Shown: piece by piece, positions 1-7,941 of the stretch
Layout: each line of letters begins with the position of its first letter
Numbering within the stretch: position 1 is the first letter of the stretch
NCBI RefSeq assembly: GCF_947090785.1
Contig: NZ_OX352320.1
Span: 3,027,001-3,091,000, forward strand
From: Rheinheimera sp. MM224
Lineage (GTDB): Bacteria > Pseudomonadota > Gammaproteobacteria > Enterobacterales > Alteromonadaceae
Length of the DNA: 64,000 nt
Direction of reading: 5' to 3'
Notes under the pieces: model-generated
What the model saw: the letters and a program-made list of their open reading frames with translations, nothing else
Told to the model about the DNA's origin: nothing
Database searches by the model: none
Position numbers and translations under genes: made by a program

Positions 1-406
1 GCTTTAAGTCAGATAAATTATGTACTCCGGTTAAATCACGATGCACAAAGACATTACTGAAGATATCCAGATAACTCTGGCCTAACAGATACTGCTGTTC
101 ACGATCGACGGTACGGCCAAGGCCACCATGCAAATCGATGGCACCAGAATCCAGCATACTCAAGGTATCTGCCCAGTCAGCCGCAATAAATTCGACCTTC
201 ACACCTGCTTGTCTGGCAACTTCCCGCCAGTAGTCCACGACCAGACCTGCGGGCTGACTCTGCTCGTTAACAAACATATATGGATAAGTGTCGCTGGATA
301 TGCCTATTTTCAGCGATGCAGGAAGAGCGCTGACCACCGCAGCGCTTTGAGCCTGAGCAGTACAGCCTGTAAGTAACACAAACAACAGAATCAGCTTTTT
401 AATCAT
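1..406 (-). CDS. Periplasmic substrate-binding protein, SBP_bac_3 type (3' end cut off by window edge)
   Basis: The first 135 codons of a reverse-strand gene are visible; the rest lies left of the window. It starts MIKKLILLFVLLTGC, a lipoprotein-like signal with LTGC as a possible lipobox, then KIGISSDTYPYMF and a run ending in DLHGGLGRTVDREQQY, which is the pattern of family 3 (amino-acid type) solute-binding domains. Such domains serve ABC transporters or form the sensory head of kinases and diguanylate cyclases; the missing C terminus prevents a choice. It diverges from the DUF72 gene with about 95 bases between them. Confidence 0.75.
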   Translation of the reverse strand, partial: MIKKLILLFVLLTGCTAQAQSAAVVSALPASLKIGISSDTYPYMFVNEQSQPAGLVVDYWREVARQAGVKVEFIAADWADTLSMLDSGAIDLHGGLGRTVDREQQYLLGQSYLDIFSNVFVHRDLTGVHNLSDLK

Positions 407-502
407 GTTCAGGACAGTGATCTTTACCTTGGGTTAAGATGTCGAATACAGCGATAATACGCAACTCATTTATAACAGTACTTTTGACAACGGAAATCGC
501 AG

Positions 503-1342
503 ATGCTTTATCTTGGCTGCCCGGTCTGGGCTAATCCTCAGTGGAAAAACCTGATATTTAACAGCAAACTGGAGCCTTCCGAGTTTCTTGCTAACTATAG
601 TAGGTATTTCAACTCTGTAGAGGGTAATACCAGTTTTTATGCCGATCCGTCGGCGCAAACTGTGGCGCGCTGGGCAGAGCAAAGCAGCGAAAACTTTCGT
701 TTTACCTTAAAAGTACCTAAGCGTTTAAGTCATCAATTCCAGCAGTTTCAGACGGAAGAATTACAACTCTGGCTTGATTTGATAGCCCCTCTTGCTGACA
801 AACTCGCCCTGGTGCATTTACAGTTGCCTGCCTTTTTTTCACCGGAGCATTTAAGCTGGCTGAAACAGATGCTTAACACTTTATGCTCATCCTTTTCTGT
901 TGCTGTTGAAGTGCGTCATCCGGTATTTTTTGACAAAGCAGAGCATGAAATTACTCTGAACCGTTTATTACGTGACTTTGATGCAGAGCGGGTGATTTTT
1001 GACAGCAGAGCGTTATTTTCTGTACCTGCCACTACTGCAGCTTTACTGGATGCGCAGCGTAAAAAACCTTATTTGCCGGTGCATGCTGTGGCGTTAACTA
1101 AACAGCCGATGCTGCGTTTTGTCGGTACGGACGATATGGCCGTGAATCAGCATTATTATCAGCCCTGGCTGGGTAAAATGAGGCAGTGGCTGGATGAAGG
1201 TAAAACGCCTTTTTGTTTTTTTCATAGCCCGGATAATTTAACAGCCCCGGTATTGGCGCGGCAATTTGTGATGGATTTGGGGATAGATCACCCAATACTG
1301 GCGCCCTGGCCACAGGATCAGACCCAACTAAGCTTGCTTTGA
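503..1342 (+). CDS. yecE: DUF72 family protein (YecE-like)
   Basis: The 279-residue product opens with [15 protein letters not shown] and carries the [18 protein letters not shown] and [13 protein letters not shown] segments typical of DUF72, a TIM-barrel family of unknown reaction. Near its C terminus [17 protein letters not shown] matches the usual family ending. It lies directly before cmoA-cmoB, as yecE does in Escherichia coli, where the MAPEG gene yecN is in between; here a YecN-like gene is found instead at 44.6 kb. Family assignment is firm; the function is not known. Confidence 0.85.
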   Translation: MLYLGCPVWANPQWKNLIFNSKLEPSEFLANYSRYFNSVEGNTSFYADPSAQTVARWAEQSSENFRFTLKVPKRLSHQFQQFQTEELQLWLDLIAPLADKLALVHLQLPAFFSPEHLSWLKQMLNTLCSSFSVAVEVRHPVFFDKAEHEITLNRLLRDFDAERVIFDSRALFSVPATTAALLDAQRKKPYLPVHAVALTKQPMLRFVGTDDMAVNQHYYQPWLGKMRQWLDEGKTPFCFFHSPDNLTAPVLARQFVMDLGIDHPILAPWPQDQTQLSLL

Positions 1343-1406
1343 TTTCGTCTTAAAGTCGAAATACGTTAAACTATCCGCCAATTACAGGTATGAAGTTGTT
1401 CCGCTG

Positions 1407-2147
1407 ATGCAAAAAGATCATATTTACGCTGACCCTCTGGGCCATATTCAGGATTTTTGTTTTGACTCTGCCGTGGTGGATGTCTTTCCGGACATGATCC
1501 AACGCTCTGTGCCTGGCTATCAAACTATCATTCAAACCATAGGTAAACTGACCAGCCGTTTTCAGCAGGCCAACAGCAATTATTACGATTTAGGCTGCTC
1601 TTTGGGCGCCGCCAGTTTAGCCATGCGCCGTCAGATCACTGAACCTGGTTGTCAGTTGATTGGCGTCGACAACAGTGCCGCTATGGTCGAGCGATGCACC
1701 AGCCACTTACAAGCTTTTCGCTCTGATGTGCCAGCCACTGTATTACTGGCTGATATCCGTGATATTCCTATGGAAAACGCCGCTGTGGTCGTCAGTAATT
1801 TCACTTTGCAGTTTCTGGCCAAAGAAGACAGAGCCCGCCTGATTGAACGTATCTATAAAGCACTCAAGCCTGGTGGTATTTTTGTATTGTCAGAAAAAAT
1901 TATCGAAACTGATGCCACAACCCATGAATTGTTGATTGATTTACACCATGACTTCAAACGCGCTAATGGCTATAGCGAGCTGGAAATCAGTCAAAAACGC
2001 ACGGCTCTTGAAAATGTGATGCGCCCTGACAGCCTGGCCGAACATAAAGCCCGACTGTCAGCCGCAGGTTTTGAACATATCAGTTTATGGTTTCAGTGCT
2101 TTAACTTCTGCTCTATGGTGGCCATTAAAGCAGAGGCGCAACGATGA
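1407..2147 (+). CDS. cmoA: Carboxy-S-adenosyl-L-methionine synthase CmoA
   Basis: CmoA converts S-adenosylmethionine and prephenate to carboxy-SAM, used to make 5-oxyacetyluridine at tRNA position 34. The 246-residue protein has the SAM-binding [13 protein letters not shown] loop near residue 62, the conserved [12 protein letters not shown] entry segment and the [19 protein letters not shown] block. Length equals the E. coli protein (247). Its stop overlaps the cmoB start (ATGA), so the two are translationally coupled. No strong ribosome site is seen before the ATG. Confidence 0.95.
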   Translation: MQKDHIYADPLGHIQDFCFDSAVVDVFPDMIQRSVPGYQTIIQTIGKLTSRFQQANSNYYDLGCSLGAASLAMRRQITEPGCQLIGVDNSAAMVERCTSHLQAFRSDVPATVLLADIRDIPMENAAVVVSNFTLQFLAKEDRARLIERIYKALKPGGIFVLSEKIIETDATTHELLIDLHHDFKRANGYSELEISQKRTALENVMRPDSLAEHKARLSAAGFEHISLWFQCFNFCSMVAIKAEAQR

Positions 2148-3109
2148 GCCGTTTTCAGAGTTTTTATCAGCAAATAGCAGGCAATAAGCTACTACACTGG
2201 CTGGAAACCCTACCCGCTAAATTAAAAAGCTGGGAGCAGGAGGCTTTGCATGGTGACTTTAAGCAGTGGCAAAAAGTACTGGATCACTTGCCTGTTGCAG
2301 CCAAAAGCTGTGTCGAATTAAAAAATAAAGTCGAATTTGGCCAGCCTGAAGACTTAAACCATGGTCAAAAACAACGGCTTGAAGTCTTGTTACGCCAGTT
2401 AATGCCATGGCGCAAAGGCCCTTTTACGCTGCATGGGTTAAACATAGATACCGAATGGCGCTCCGACTGGAAATGGGACAGAGTTCTGCCTCATATCAGC
2501 TCGCTGCAACACAGAACAGTGCTGGATGTCGGTTGTGGCAGCGGTTATCACTTATGGCGCATGAAAGGTGAAGGTGCAGAATTTGTCGTAGGCATTGACC
2601 CTTCACAGCTATTTTATTGCCAGTTTGAAGCCATTAAACATTTTAATCCTGACCCGACAGTGCATTTATTGCCGGTCGGCATAGATGATATGCCGGAGCT
2701 AAAAGCTTTTGATACGGTGTTTTCTATGGGCGTGTTGTATCACCGTCGCTCCCCTATCGACTTTTTGGCACAGCTGAAGCAACAGCTGCGTCCGGGTGGC
2801 GAACTGGTGCTGGAGACGTTAGTCATTGAAGGCGATGAGCAAGCCGTGTTAGTGCCAACTGATCGCTACGCTAAAATGCGCAATGTCTGGTTTATCCCAA
2901 GCACTGCAGCTTTGTTACTCTGGCTACAGCGGGTTGGCTTTAAAGACGCCAAAGTAGTGGATTTATCGGTGACAAGTCTGGATGAACAACGTAAAACCGG
3001 ATGGATGGAAAACGAAAGTCTGATTGATTTTCTTGACCCAACTGATCATAGTAAAACCATTGAAGGCTACCCTGCACCGCTGCGTGCTGTGATAGTAGCT
3101 CAGGCTTAA
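2144..3109 (+). CDS. cmoB: tRNA U34 carboxymethyltransferase CmoB
   Basis: CmoB transfers the carboxymethyl group of carboxy-SAM to 5-hydroxyuridine in the wobble position of tRNA. The 321-residue protein (E. coli 323) has [10 protein letters not shown], then the [15 protein letters not shown] cofactor loop around residue 128 and [13 protein letters not shown]. It overlaps cmoA by four bases. A LysR gene follows after 15 bases on the same strand, so the transcript probably continues. Confidence 0.95.
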   Translation: MSRFQSFYQQIAGNKLLHWLETLPAKLKSWEQEALHGDFKQWQKVLDHLPVAAKSCVELKNKVEFGQPEDLNHGQKQRLEVLLRQLMPWRKGPFTLHGLNIDTEWRSDWKWDRVLPHISSLQHRTVLDVGCGSGYHLWRMKGEGAEFVVGIDPSQLFYCQFEAIKHFNPDPTVHLLPVGIDDMPELKAFDTVFSMGVLYHRRSPIDFLAQLKQQLRPGGELVLETLVIEGDEQAVLVPTDRYAKMRNVWFIPSTAALLLWLQRVGFKDAKVVDLSVTSLDEQRKTGWMENESLIDFLDPTDHSKTIEGYPAPLRAVIVAQA

Positions 3110-3124
3110 ATTAAAGGAACTTCC

Positions 3125-4015
3125 ATGCCGTACCGCCCCAAGTCAACCATGGAACAATGGCGCATACTGCAAGCTGTGGTGGATGCGGGGGGCTATGCGC
3201 AGGCAGCCGACTTACTGAATAAAAGTCAGTCATCATTAAATCATGCGGTGGCAAAACTGCAATATCAGTTGGGTGTGGAGCTGCTGGAAGTCAAAGGTCG
3301 CAAAGCATTTTTAACATCTGCTGGCGAAGTGATGTTACGCCGCTCCCGCTTATTAACCCAACAAATTGAAGATCTGGAGCTATTAGCCTCTAATATTAAT
3401 GTAGGCTGGGAGCCAGAAATTCGCATCGCGGTAGAGCTGGTCTATCCAAAGCAAATACTTTACCGCGCTTTGGCAAAATTTCATCCTATCTCCCGTGGCA
3501 GCCGCATTCAGATTATTGATACAGTGATCACCGGCTCTACGGAAATGATACTGGAACATAAAGCAGATTTAGTGATTGCGGCCTCTCCGAGTGTACCTAA
3601 GGGTTATATTGGTGAACCTTTGGCTGTGATTCAAATGATACCAGTCGTAGGGAAAGATCATCTGTTAGCGGAGCAGCCAAAGCTGGACTTAAATGAGCTC
3701 AGCCAGTATTTGCAAATTGTGATCCGCGATACCGCCAGCAAACCTAAAGATGTAGGCTGGCTGCGTGCCGAACAACGCTGGACAGTGAATAACTTTTTTG
3801 AAGCCGTAGATATTCTGAAAAACGGTATTGGTTTTTGCTGGTTGCCTGAGTTTTTGATCTGCGATCTGATAAAAGACGGCACCTTGGTGCAACTTCAGAT
3901 TGCACAAAGTTCAGCACGGGCCGTACCTTTAGCTTTAGTCACACCAAAAGAAGAAACACTAGGACCTGGCAGCCGTCAATTACGTGAGTTGCTGCTAGCC
4001 GAACATAAAGTTTAA
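3125..4015 (+). CDS. LysR-family transcriptional regulator
   Basis: The 296-residue protein has an N-terminal winged helix-turn-helix (about residues 8-66, with GGYAQAADLLNKSQSSLNHAV) and a LysR substrate-binding domain (about 92-290). A ribosome site AAAGGA lies 6 bases before the ATG. Target and effector are unknown. It sits 15 bases after cmoB and 15 bases before a small unknown gene, without a divergent partner, which is unusual for LysR regulators, so autoregulatory divergence cannot be used to guess its target. Confidence 0.88.
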   Translation: MPYRPKSTMEQWRILQAVVDAGGYAQAADLLNKSQSSLNHAVAKLQYQLGVELLEVKGRKAFLTSAGEVMLRRSRLLTQQIEDLELLASNINVGWEPEIRIAVELVYPKQILYRALAKFHPISRGSRIQIIDTVITGSTEMILEHKADLVIAASPSVPKGYIGEPLAVIQMIPVVGKDHLLAEQPKLDLNELSQYLQIVIRDTASKPKDVGWLRAEQRWTVNNFFEAVDILKNGIGFCWLPEFLICDLIKDGTLVQLQIAQSSARAVPLALVTPKEETLGPGSRQLRELLLAEHKV

Positions 4016-4030
4016 TAGCTAGGGAATATT

Positions 4031-4438
4031 ATGAATAACCAAGAATTAACCGAATTAATGAAAGTCACTGCGCAGGACGCTGTTGTGTATTCAGCTGAAG
4101 AGCATCAGGTTCTGCTCGATTTTAGTCTGGACAGTTTGACAAAAGTGGATGAAATACTCAGCGAGCTGTTTTTACGCCAGCAGGAACAACGTCATGCCGA
4201 TGAGGTGTTGTTTACTTTGTCCAATGTCTTTGGAGCATACACAGGTGAGGTCTTTATTCATCATGTAGGTGGTGAGTGGTATCACGATGAAGCAACACCA
4301 GACGCGCCTTACATTTGTGTGCGTTACAACGGCAAGGAGTTTCCTTTTGCCTCTTTGGTTTATCATCAGATTGCCAAAACGCCAAGTGCCAGCTTACGTA
4401 ATTATGTGGCTCAAGCCATGAATAATGCGATGCAATAA
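4031..4438 (+). CDS. Uncharacterised 135-residue protein
   Basis: This is a soluble-looking acidic protein without signal peptide or membrane segment. The middle contains FGAYTGEVFIHHVGGEW followed by APYICVRYNGKEFPFASLVY, a pattern seen in small uncharacterised proteins that resemble DUF3806 or immunity-type folds; I cannot assign a family with confidence. It follows the LysR gene by 15 bases with a ribosome site (AGGGAA) before its ATG, and a hairpin with a T-run comes 60 bases after its stop, so it appears to end the cmoAB-lysR transcript. Confidence 0.6.
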   Translation: MNNQELTELMKVTAQDAVVYSAEEHQVLLDFSLDSLTKVDEILSELFLRQQEQRHADEVLFTLSNVFGAYTGEVFIHHVGGEWYHDEATPDAPYICVRYNGKEFPFASLVYHQIAKTPSASLRNYVAQAMNNAMQ

Positions 4439-4499
4439 TACTGCTTTGTAACAAGGCCAGGCAAGCATTCGAAAATGCAGAGCAGTAAATCCTTTTGTC

Positions 4500-4537
4500 T
4501 GGCGGCGTTACAAGGTAAAATGCCGCCAATTTTTTTG
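4500..4537 (+). terminator. Hairpin with T-run between the unknown gene and purM
   Basis: Arms TGGCGGC and GCCGCCA (7 bp) enclose a 15-base loop and are followed by ATTTTTTT. It looks like an intrinsic terminator, but it ends only about 30 bases before the purM start. The loop carries TAAAAT, a fair -10 element, so the hairpin may instead overlap the purM promoter. Confidence 0.6.
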
Positions 4538-4568
4538 GACCTTCACTTTTTAGTTTTTGGGGATTGCC

Positions 4569-5612
4569 GTGAGCGAGCAAAAAACGTCGTTAAGTTACAA
4601 AGACGCTGGTGTTGATATTGATGCCGGTGAGGCCTTGGTTGACCGTATTAAAGGTGCGGTAAAACGTACAACCCGCAAAGAAGTAATGGGCGGTTTAGGC
4701 GGCTTTGGTGCTTTGTGTCAAATCCCTGCTGGCTATAAAGAGCCGGTACTCGTATCAGGCACTGACGGTGTAGGTACCAAACTGCGTCTGGCTATGGATT
4801 TAAAACGCCATGACAGCGTAGGTATCGACTTAGTGGCCATGTGCGTCAATGACATTGTCGTATCAGGTGCTGAACCTTTATTTTTCCTCGACTACTACGC
4901 GACAGGTAAGCTGGACGTCAATACTGCTGCTACTGTAGTGGAAGGTATTGCCAAAGGCTGTGAGCTGGCTGGTTGTGCTCTGGTGGGTGGTGAAACCGCT
5001 GAAATGCCAGGTATGTACCATGGCGAAGACTACGACATCGCAGGTTTTAGCGTCGGTGTGGTTGAGAAGTCTGAAATTATTGACGGCAGCAAAGTAAAAG
5101 CTGGCGATCAACTCATTGCATTAGCGGCCTCAGGTCCTCATTCCAACGGCTTTTCGTTAATTCGTAAAGTACTGGAAGTCAGCGGTCAGGATCCTCAGAC
5201 TATGCTGGAAGGCAAAACTATTGCCGATCACCTGTTAGAGCCTACCCGAATTTATGTAAAAAACCTGCTGGCTTTAATTAAATCCATGCCTGTTCATGCT
5301 TTGTGTCATATCACAGGCGGTGGTTTCTGGGAAAATATCCCACGTGTACTGCCAGAAAACACTCAGGCAAAAATCATCGAGAGCAGCTGGCAGTGGCCTG
5401 CTATTTTCAGCTGGTTACAACAGCAAGGTAATGTAGAACGTCACGAAATGTACCGCACCTTCAACTGTGGTGTTGGCATGATAGTGGTAGTTCCTGCAAC
5501 TCACCTCGATGCGGCTTTAGCCCAGTTAAAAGCAGCTGGCGAAAATGCCTGGCATTTAGGTGAAATCAATCAGGTTGCGGCAAACGAAGCTCAAGTTGTG
5601 ATCCAAGGCTAA
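4569..5612 (+). CDS. purM: Phosphoribosylformylglycinamidine cyclo-ligase (AIR synthetase)
   Basis: PurM closes the imidazole ring in step five of purine synthesis, using ATP. From the GTG at 4569 the protein is 347 residues and begins [20 protein letters not shown], lining up with the E. coli N terminus; the ribosome site TTGGGGA is 5 bases upstream. A longer reading from a TTG at 4557 would put the ribosome site inside the gene. [24 protein letters not shown] and [13 protein letters not shown] are hallmark segments. purN follows after 8 bases. Confidence 0.95.
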   Translation: MSEQKTSLSYKDAGVDIDAGEALVDRIKGAVKRTTRKEVMGGLGGFGALCQIPAGYKEPVLVSGTDGVGTKLRLAMDLKRHDSVGIDLVAMCVNDIVVSGAEPLFFLDYYATGKLDVNTAATVVEGIAKGCELAGCALVGGETAEMPGMYHGEDYDIAGFSVGVVEKSEIIDGSKVKAGDQLIALAASGPHSNGFSLIRKVLEVSGQDPQTMLEGKTIADHLLEPTRIYVKNLLALIKSMPVHALCHITGGGFWENIPRVLPENTQAKIIESSWQWPAIFSWLQQQGNVERHEMYRTFNCGVGMIVVVPATHLDAALAQLKAAGENAWHLGEINQVAANEAQVVIQG

Positions 5613-5620
5613 ACCCATAC

Positions 5621-6271
5621 ATGAAATCTATTGTTGTATTGATTTCAGGTAGCGGCTCCAATCTGCAGGCGATTTTAGATGCCTGCAGTGCTGGTTTTAT
5701 TGCCGGTAAAGTCACAGCTGTCCTGTCGAATAAAGCCAAAGCTTATGGTTTGGAGCGGGCTAAAAAAGCCGGCGCTAAAGCGATAGTGCTTGATCATAAA
5801 GCCTATGCCGACCGTGCGGCTTACGATCAGGATTTGATCGCAACTATCGATCAGCATCAACCTGATTTGGTGGTACTGGCTGGTTTTATGCGCATTTTAA
5901 CGCCTGAATTTGTTCAGCATTATCAGGGCCGTTTACTGAATATCCATCCTTCGTTATTACCCAAATATCAGGGGCTGAATACTCACCAGCGCGCTATTGA
6001 TGCTGGTGATACAGAACACGGCTGTTCAGTGCATTTTGTGACGGCGGAACTGGACGGTGGCCCTGTGATTTTGCAAGCCAAAGTGCCGGTTTTTCCTGGT
6101 GATGACGCGGATACTGTCGCACAGCGTGTACACGAACAGGAACACCGTATTTATCCATTGGTTGTACGCTGGTTTTGTCAGAACCGTTTACAACAGCAGT
6201 CAGATAAGGCATTGTTAGATGGCCTTTTATTGTCTGACCATGGATATGCAAATGACCAGGATGATGAATAA
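5621..6271 (+). CDS. purN: Phosphoribosylglycinamide formyltransferase (GAR transformylase)
   Basis: PurN transfers a formyl group from 10-formyltetrahydrofolate to glycinamide ribonucleotide, step three of purine synthesis. The 216-residue protein starts with IVVLISGSGSNLQAI, and has the catalytic region LAGFMRILTPEF, the NIHPSLLPKYQGL segment and HFVTAELDGGPVI. It is cotranscribed with purM. The last bases overlap the start of the DUF3108 gene. FolD, at 11.3 kb, makes its cofactor. Confidence 0.95.
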   Translation: MKSIVVLISGSGSNLQAILDACSAGFIAGKVTAVLSNKAKAYGLERAKKAGAKAIVLDHKAYADRAAYDQDLIATIDQHQPDLVVLAGFMRILTPEFVQHYQGRLLNIHPSLLPKYQGLNTHQRAIDAGDTEHGCSVHFVTAELDGGPVILQAKVPVFPGDDADTVAQRVHEQEHRIYPLVVRWFCQNRLQQQSDKALLDGLLLSDHGYANDQDDE

Positions 6272-6989
6272 ATGGCGCCTTAGTGCGTCATTTTTTTTAC
6301 TCTTTTCAAGCCTCTTATCAGCTGAAGAACCTACAGCTGCCCCTTCTGTTCAATTCTCAGCTTTTGAAGCCAGCTACAATGTGCTGCGCTCAGGCAAAAA
6401 ACACGGTGAAGCCAAACGTTATCTGAAAACGACAGAACAAGGTTATGAACTGGGTTACAGCAGCGATATCAGTTGGCTGATTTTTGAAGATAAACGTTCA
6501 GAGCAGTCCTTTTTTACTATTAAAGAGGGCCGTATTCAGCCTAACCGTTATGTGATGCAGCGCACAGGTTCAGGCCCAAACCGTTATTACGAGCTGAATC
6601 TGAACTGGGACAGCAAAGAATTACGGGTCGAAAAATCTAAAAAAATTAAAGCCATTCAATGGAATGAACAATGGTTGGATCCCTTGAGTTATCACAACCA
6701 GCTGGCTTTGGATTTAAAAGCAGGTAAAACTGAATTTGTGTATCAGGTGCTGAATCGCCACGGTGATGAGCGCAAATACAGTTACAAAGTTGCGGGCGAA
6801 GAATGGTTATCCCTGCCCTACGGTAAAGTAAAAACCATCCGGATTGAACGCACTGGCACTGGCCCAGATAAAGAAGTGTTGGCTTGGGTAGCACCGGAGC
6901 TGGATTACTTATTAGTGCGGTTATGGCAGGCTGAAGATAAAGTCGAACAATTCGATATTCAGCTGGCGACTTTCAAACCTTCCAATTAA
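6264..6989 (+). CDS. DUF3108 family exported protein
   Basis: The 241-residue product from the ATG at 6264 begins MNKWRLSASFFLLF and has a signal peptide ending near LLSAEE; longer forms from upstream ATGs would bury that signal. The mature part contains FEASYNVLRSGKKHGEAKR and later KTIRIERTGTGPDKEVLAWVAPE, characteristic of DUF3108, a beta-rich periplasmic or outer-membrane family of unknown function. The start overlaps the purN stop, so it is translated from the purMN message. Its association with purN is common in related bacteria (from memory), without a known reason. Confidence 0.82.
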   Translation: MNKWRLSASFFLLFSSLLSAEEPTAAPSVQFSAFEASYNVLRSGKKHGEAKRYLKTTEQGYELGYSSDISWLIFEDKRSEQSFFTIKEGRIQPNRYVMQRTGSGPNRYYELNLNWDSKELRVEKSKKIKAIQWNEQWLDPLSYHNQLALDLKAGKTEFVYQVLNRHGDERKYSYKVAGEEWLSLPYGKVKTIRIERTGTGPDKEVLAWVAPELDYLLVRLWQAEDKVEQFDIQLATFKPSN

Positions 6990-7008
6990 AGCTTTAAACA
7001 TCCATGAA

Positions 7009-7029
7009 AGAGCCGCTTATTGCGGCTCT
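7009..7029. terminator. Hairpin between convergent DUF3108 gene and yafJ
   Basis: Arms AGAGCCGC and GCGGCTCT form an 8-bp stem with loop TTATT; the yafJ stop codon lies in the loop. T-runs on either side are weak, so termination would be modest. It can serve both converging genes. Confidence 0.55.
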
Positions 7030-7781
7030 CCTGCTTTAAACAGCTGGGATTGTCCCGACGTCATCACCTGCCATTGTTCATTACAGGTCAGCGGCAAAGT
7101 GGCAATAATAGTCACCACATCCTTTTCTGTGGTTTCTTTTGAAAAATCTATGTCCACATCCATATCCGACAATAAAGCCACACCAAAAGGTGCCCTTCTG
7201 GTGATCCAATGTAATTTGGTGCTGCAATACGCCAGCAGATAATCACCGTCAGACAGCAGCAGGTTAAATACACCTAACTGCTGCAACGCAGGACATAAAG
7301 AGGCCAGGTAATCAAAGGCCAGTTTCATATTCGAAGGAGCAACAGGAAATTTTTGCTCCAGCGCGTTCAACAGATAACAAAAGGCATGCTCACTGTCGGT
7401 TTGCCCCACTACAAGGTGTTGCCCGACCGGCAAGGTTTCAAAACTGTGCAACTGACCATTATGGGCATAAGTCCAGTAGCGCCCCCATAAAGTGCGGGTA
7501 AAGGGATGAGTGTTTTCAAGCCCTACTCCACCACTGTTGGCCTGACGGATATGCGCCACCACAGCAGTACTTTTAATGGGGTAATCACTGATAAGCCGTG
7601 CGATTTCAGATTGATAACTCGGATCAGCATCTTTAAAGGTGCTGACTCCTTTGCCCTGATAAAAAGCCACACCCCAGCCATCTTTATGCGGACCAGTTTT
7701 GCCACCACGTTCTCTTAAACCTTTAAAACTAAAGCAGATGTCGGTAGGCACATTGGCTGACATCCCTAATAACTCACACAT
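7017..7781 (-). CDS. yafJ: Class II glutamine amidotransferase, YafJ-like
   Basis: The 254-residue protein starts MCELLGMSANVP, so Cys2 becomes the N-terminal nucleophile after methionine removal, as in class II (Ntn) glutamine amidotransferases. GPHKDGWGVAFY, AHIRQANSGGV, NTHPF and YAHNGQL are the glutamine-site motifs. There is no synthetase domain, so the acceptor substrate is unknown; related proteins are annotated as YafJ. As in E. coli it is near fadE, here divergently transcribed from it. Confidence 0.9.
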   Translation of the reverse strand: MCELLGMSANVPTDICFSFKGLRERGGKTGPHKDGWGVAFYQGKGVSTFKDADPSYQSEIARLISDYPIKSTAVVAHIRQANSGGVGLENTHPFTRTLWGRYWTYAHNGQLHSFETLPVGQHLVVGQTDSEHAFCYLLNALEQKFPVAPSNMKLAFDYLASLCPALQQLGVFNLLLSDGDYLLAYCSTKLHWITRRAPFGVALLSDMDVDIDFSKETTEKDVVTIIATLPLTCNEQWQVMTSGQSQLFKAGEPQ

Positions 7782-7907
7782 AGCTCGGATAGCTTCCTAT
7801 ACTTGATGACCTGACGCACTGAAGCTGCAACAAAAGTTGACAGTAAACCAGAGTGCAAAGTAAGGAATTACTTGCATCTTTGCAACAGGCACACTACTCT
7901 AAGCCCA

Positions 7908-7924
7908 CAGTGGTCTGACCTCTA
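7908..7924. promoter_or_regulatory. FadR-like operator upstream of fadE
   Basis: The bases at 7911-7920 read TGGTCTGACC, a full match to the FadR core TGGTCNGACC; the outer flanks are weaker. The site ends about 20 bases before the fadE ATG. A weak promoter (TTGCAT, 17 bases, TACTCT at 7895-7900) would place the site just after the transcription start, consistent with repression of beta-oxidation without fatty acids. The regulator gene is not in the window. Confidence 0.6.
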
Positions 7925-7941
7925 GTTCTCAGGAGTAAATT

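Noticed and set aside
4460..4480. AGGCAAGC before purM as a PurR operator
   Set aside because: Only one half matches the PurR consensus; the other half agrees in almost no position.
7796..7850. Third copy of the palindromic element upstream of fadE
   Set aside because: Only a short stretch (CTGAAGCTGCAAC) resembles it; the rest does not align.
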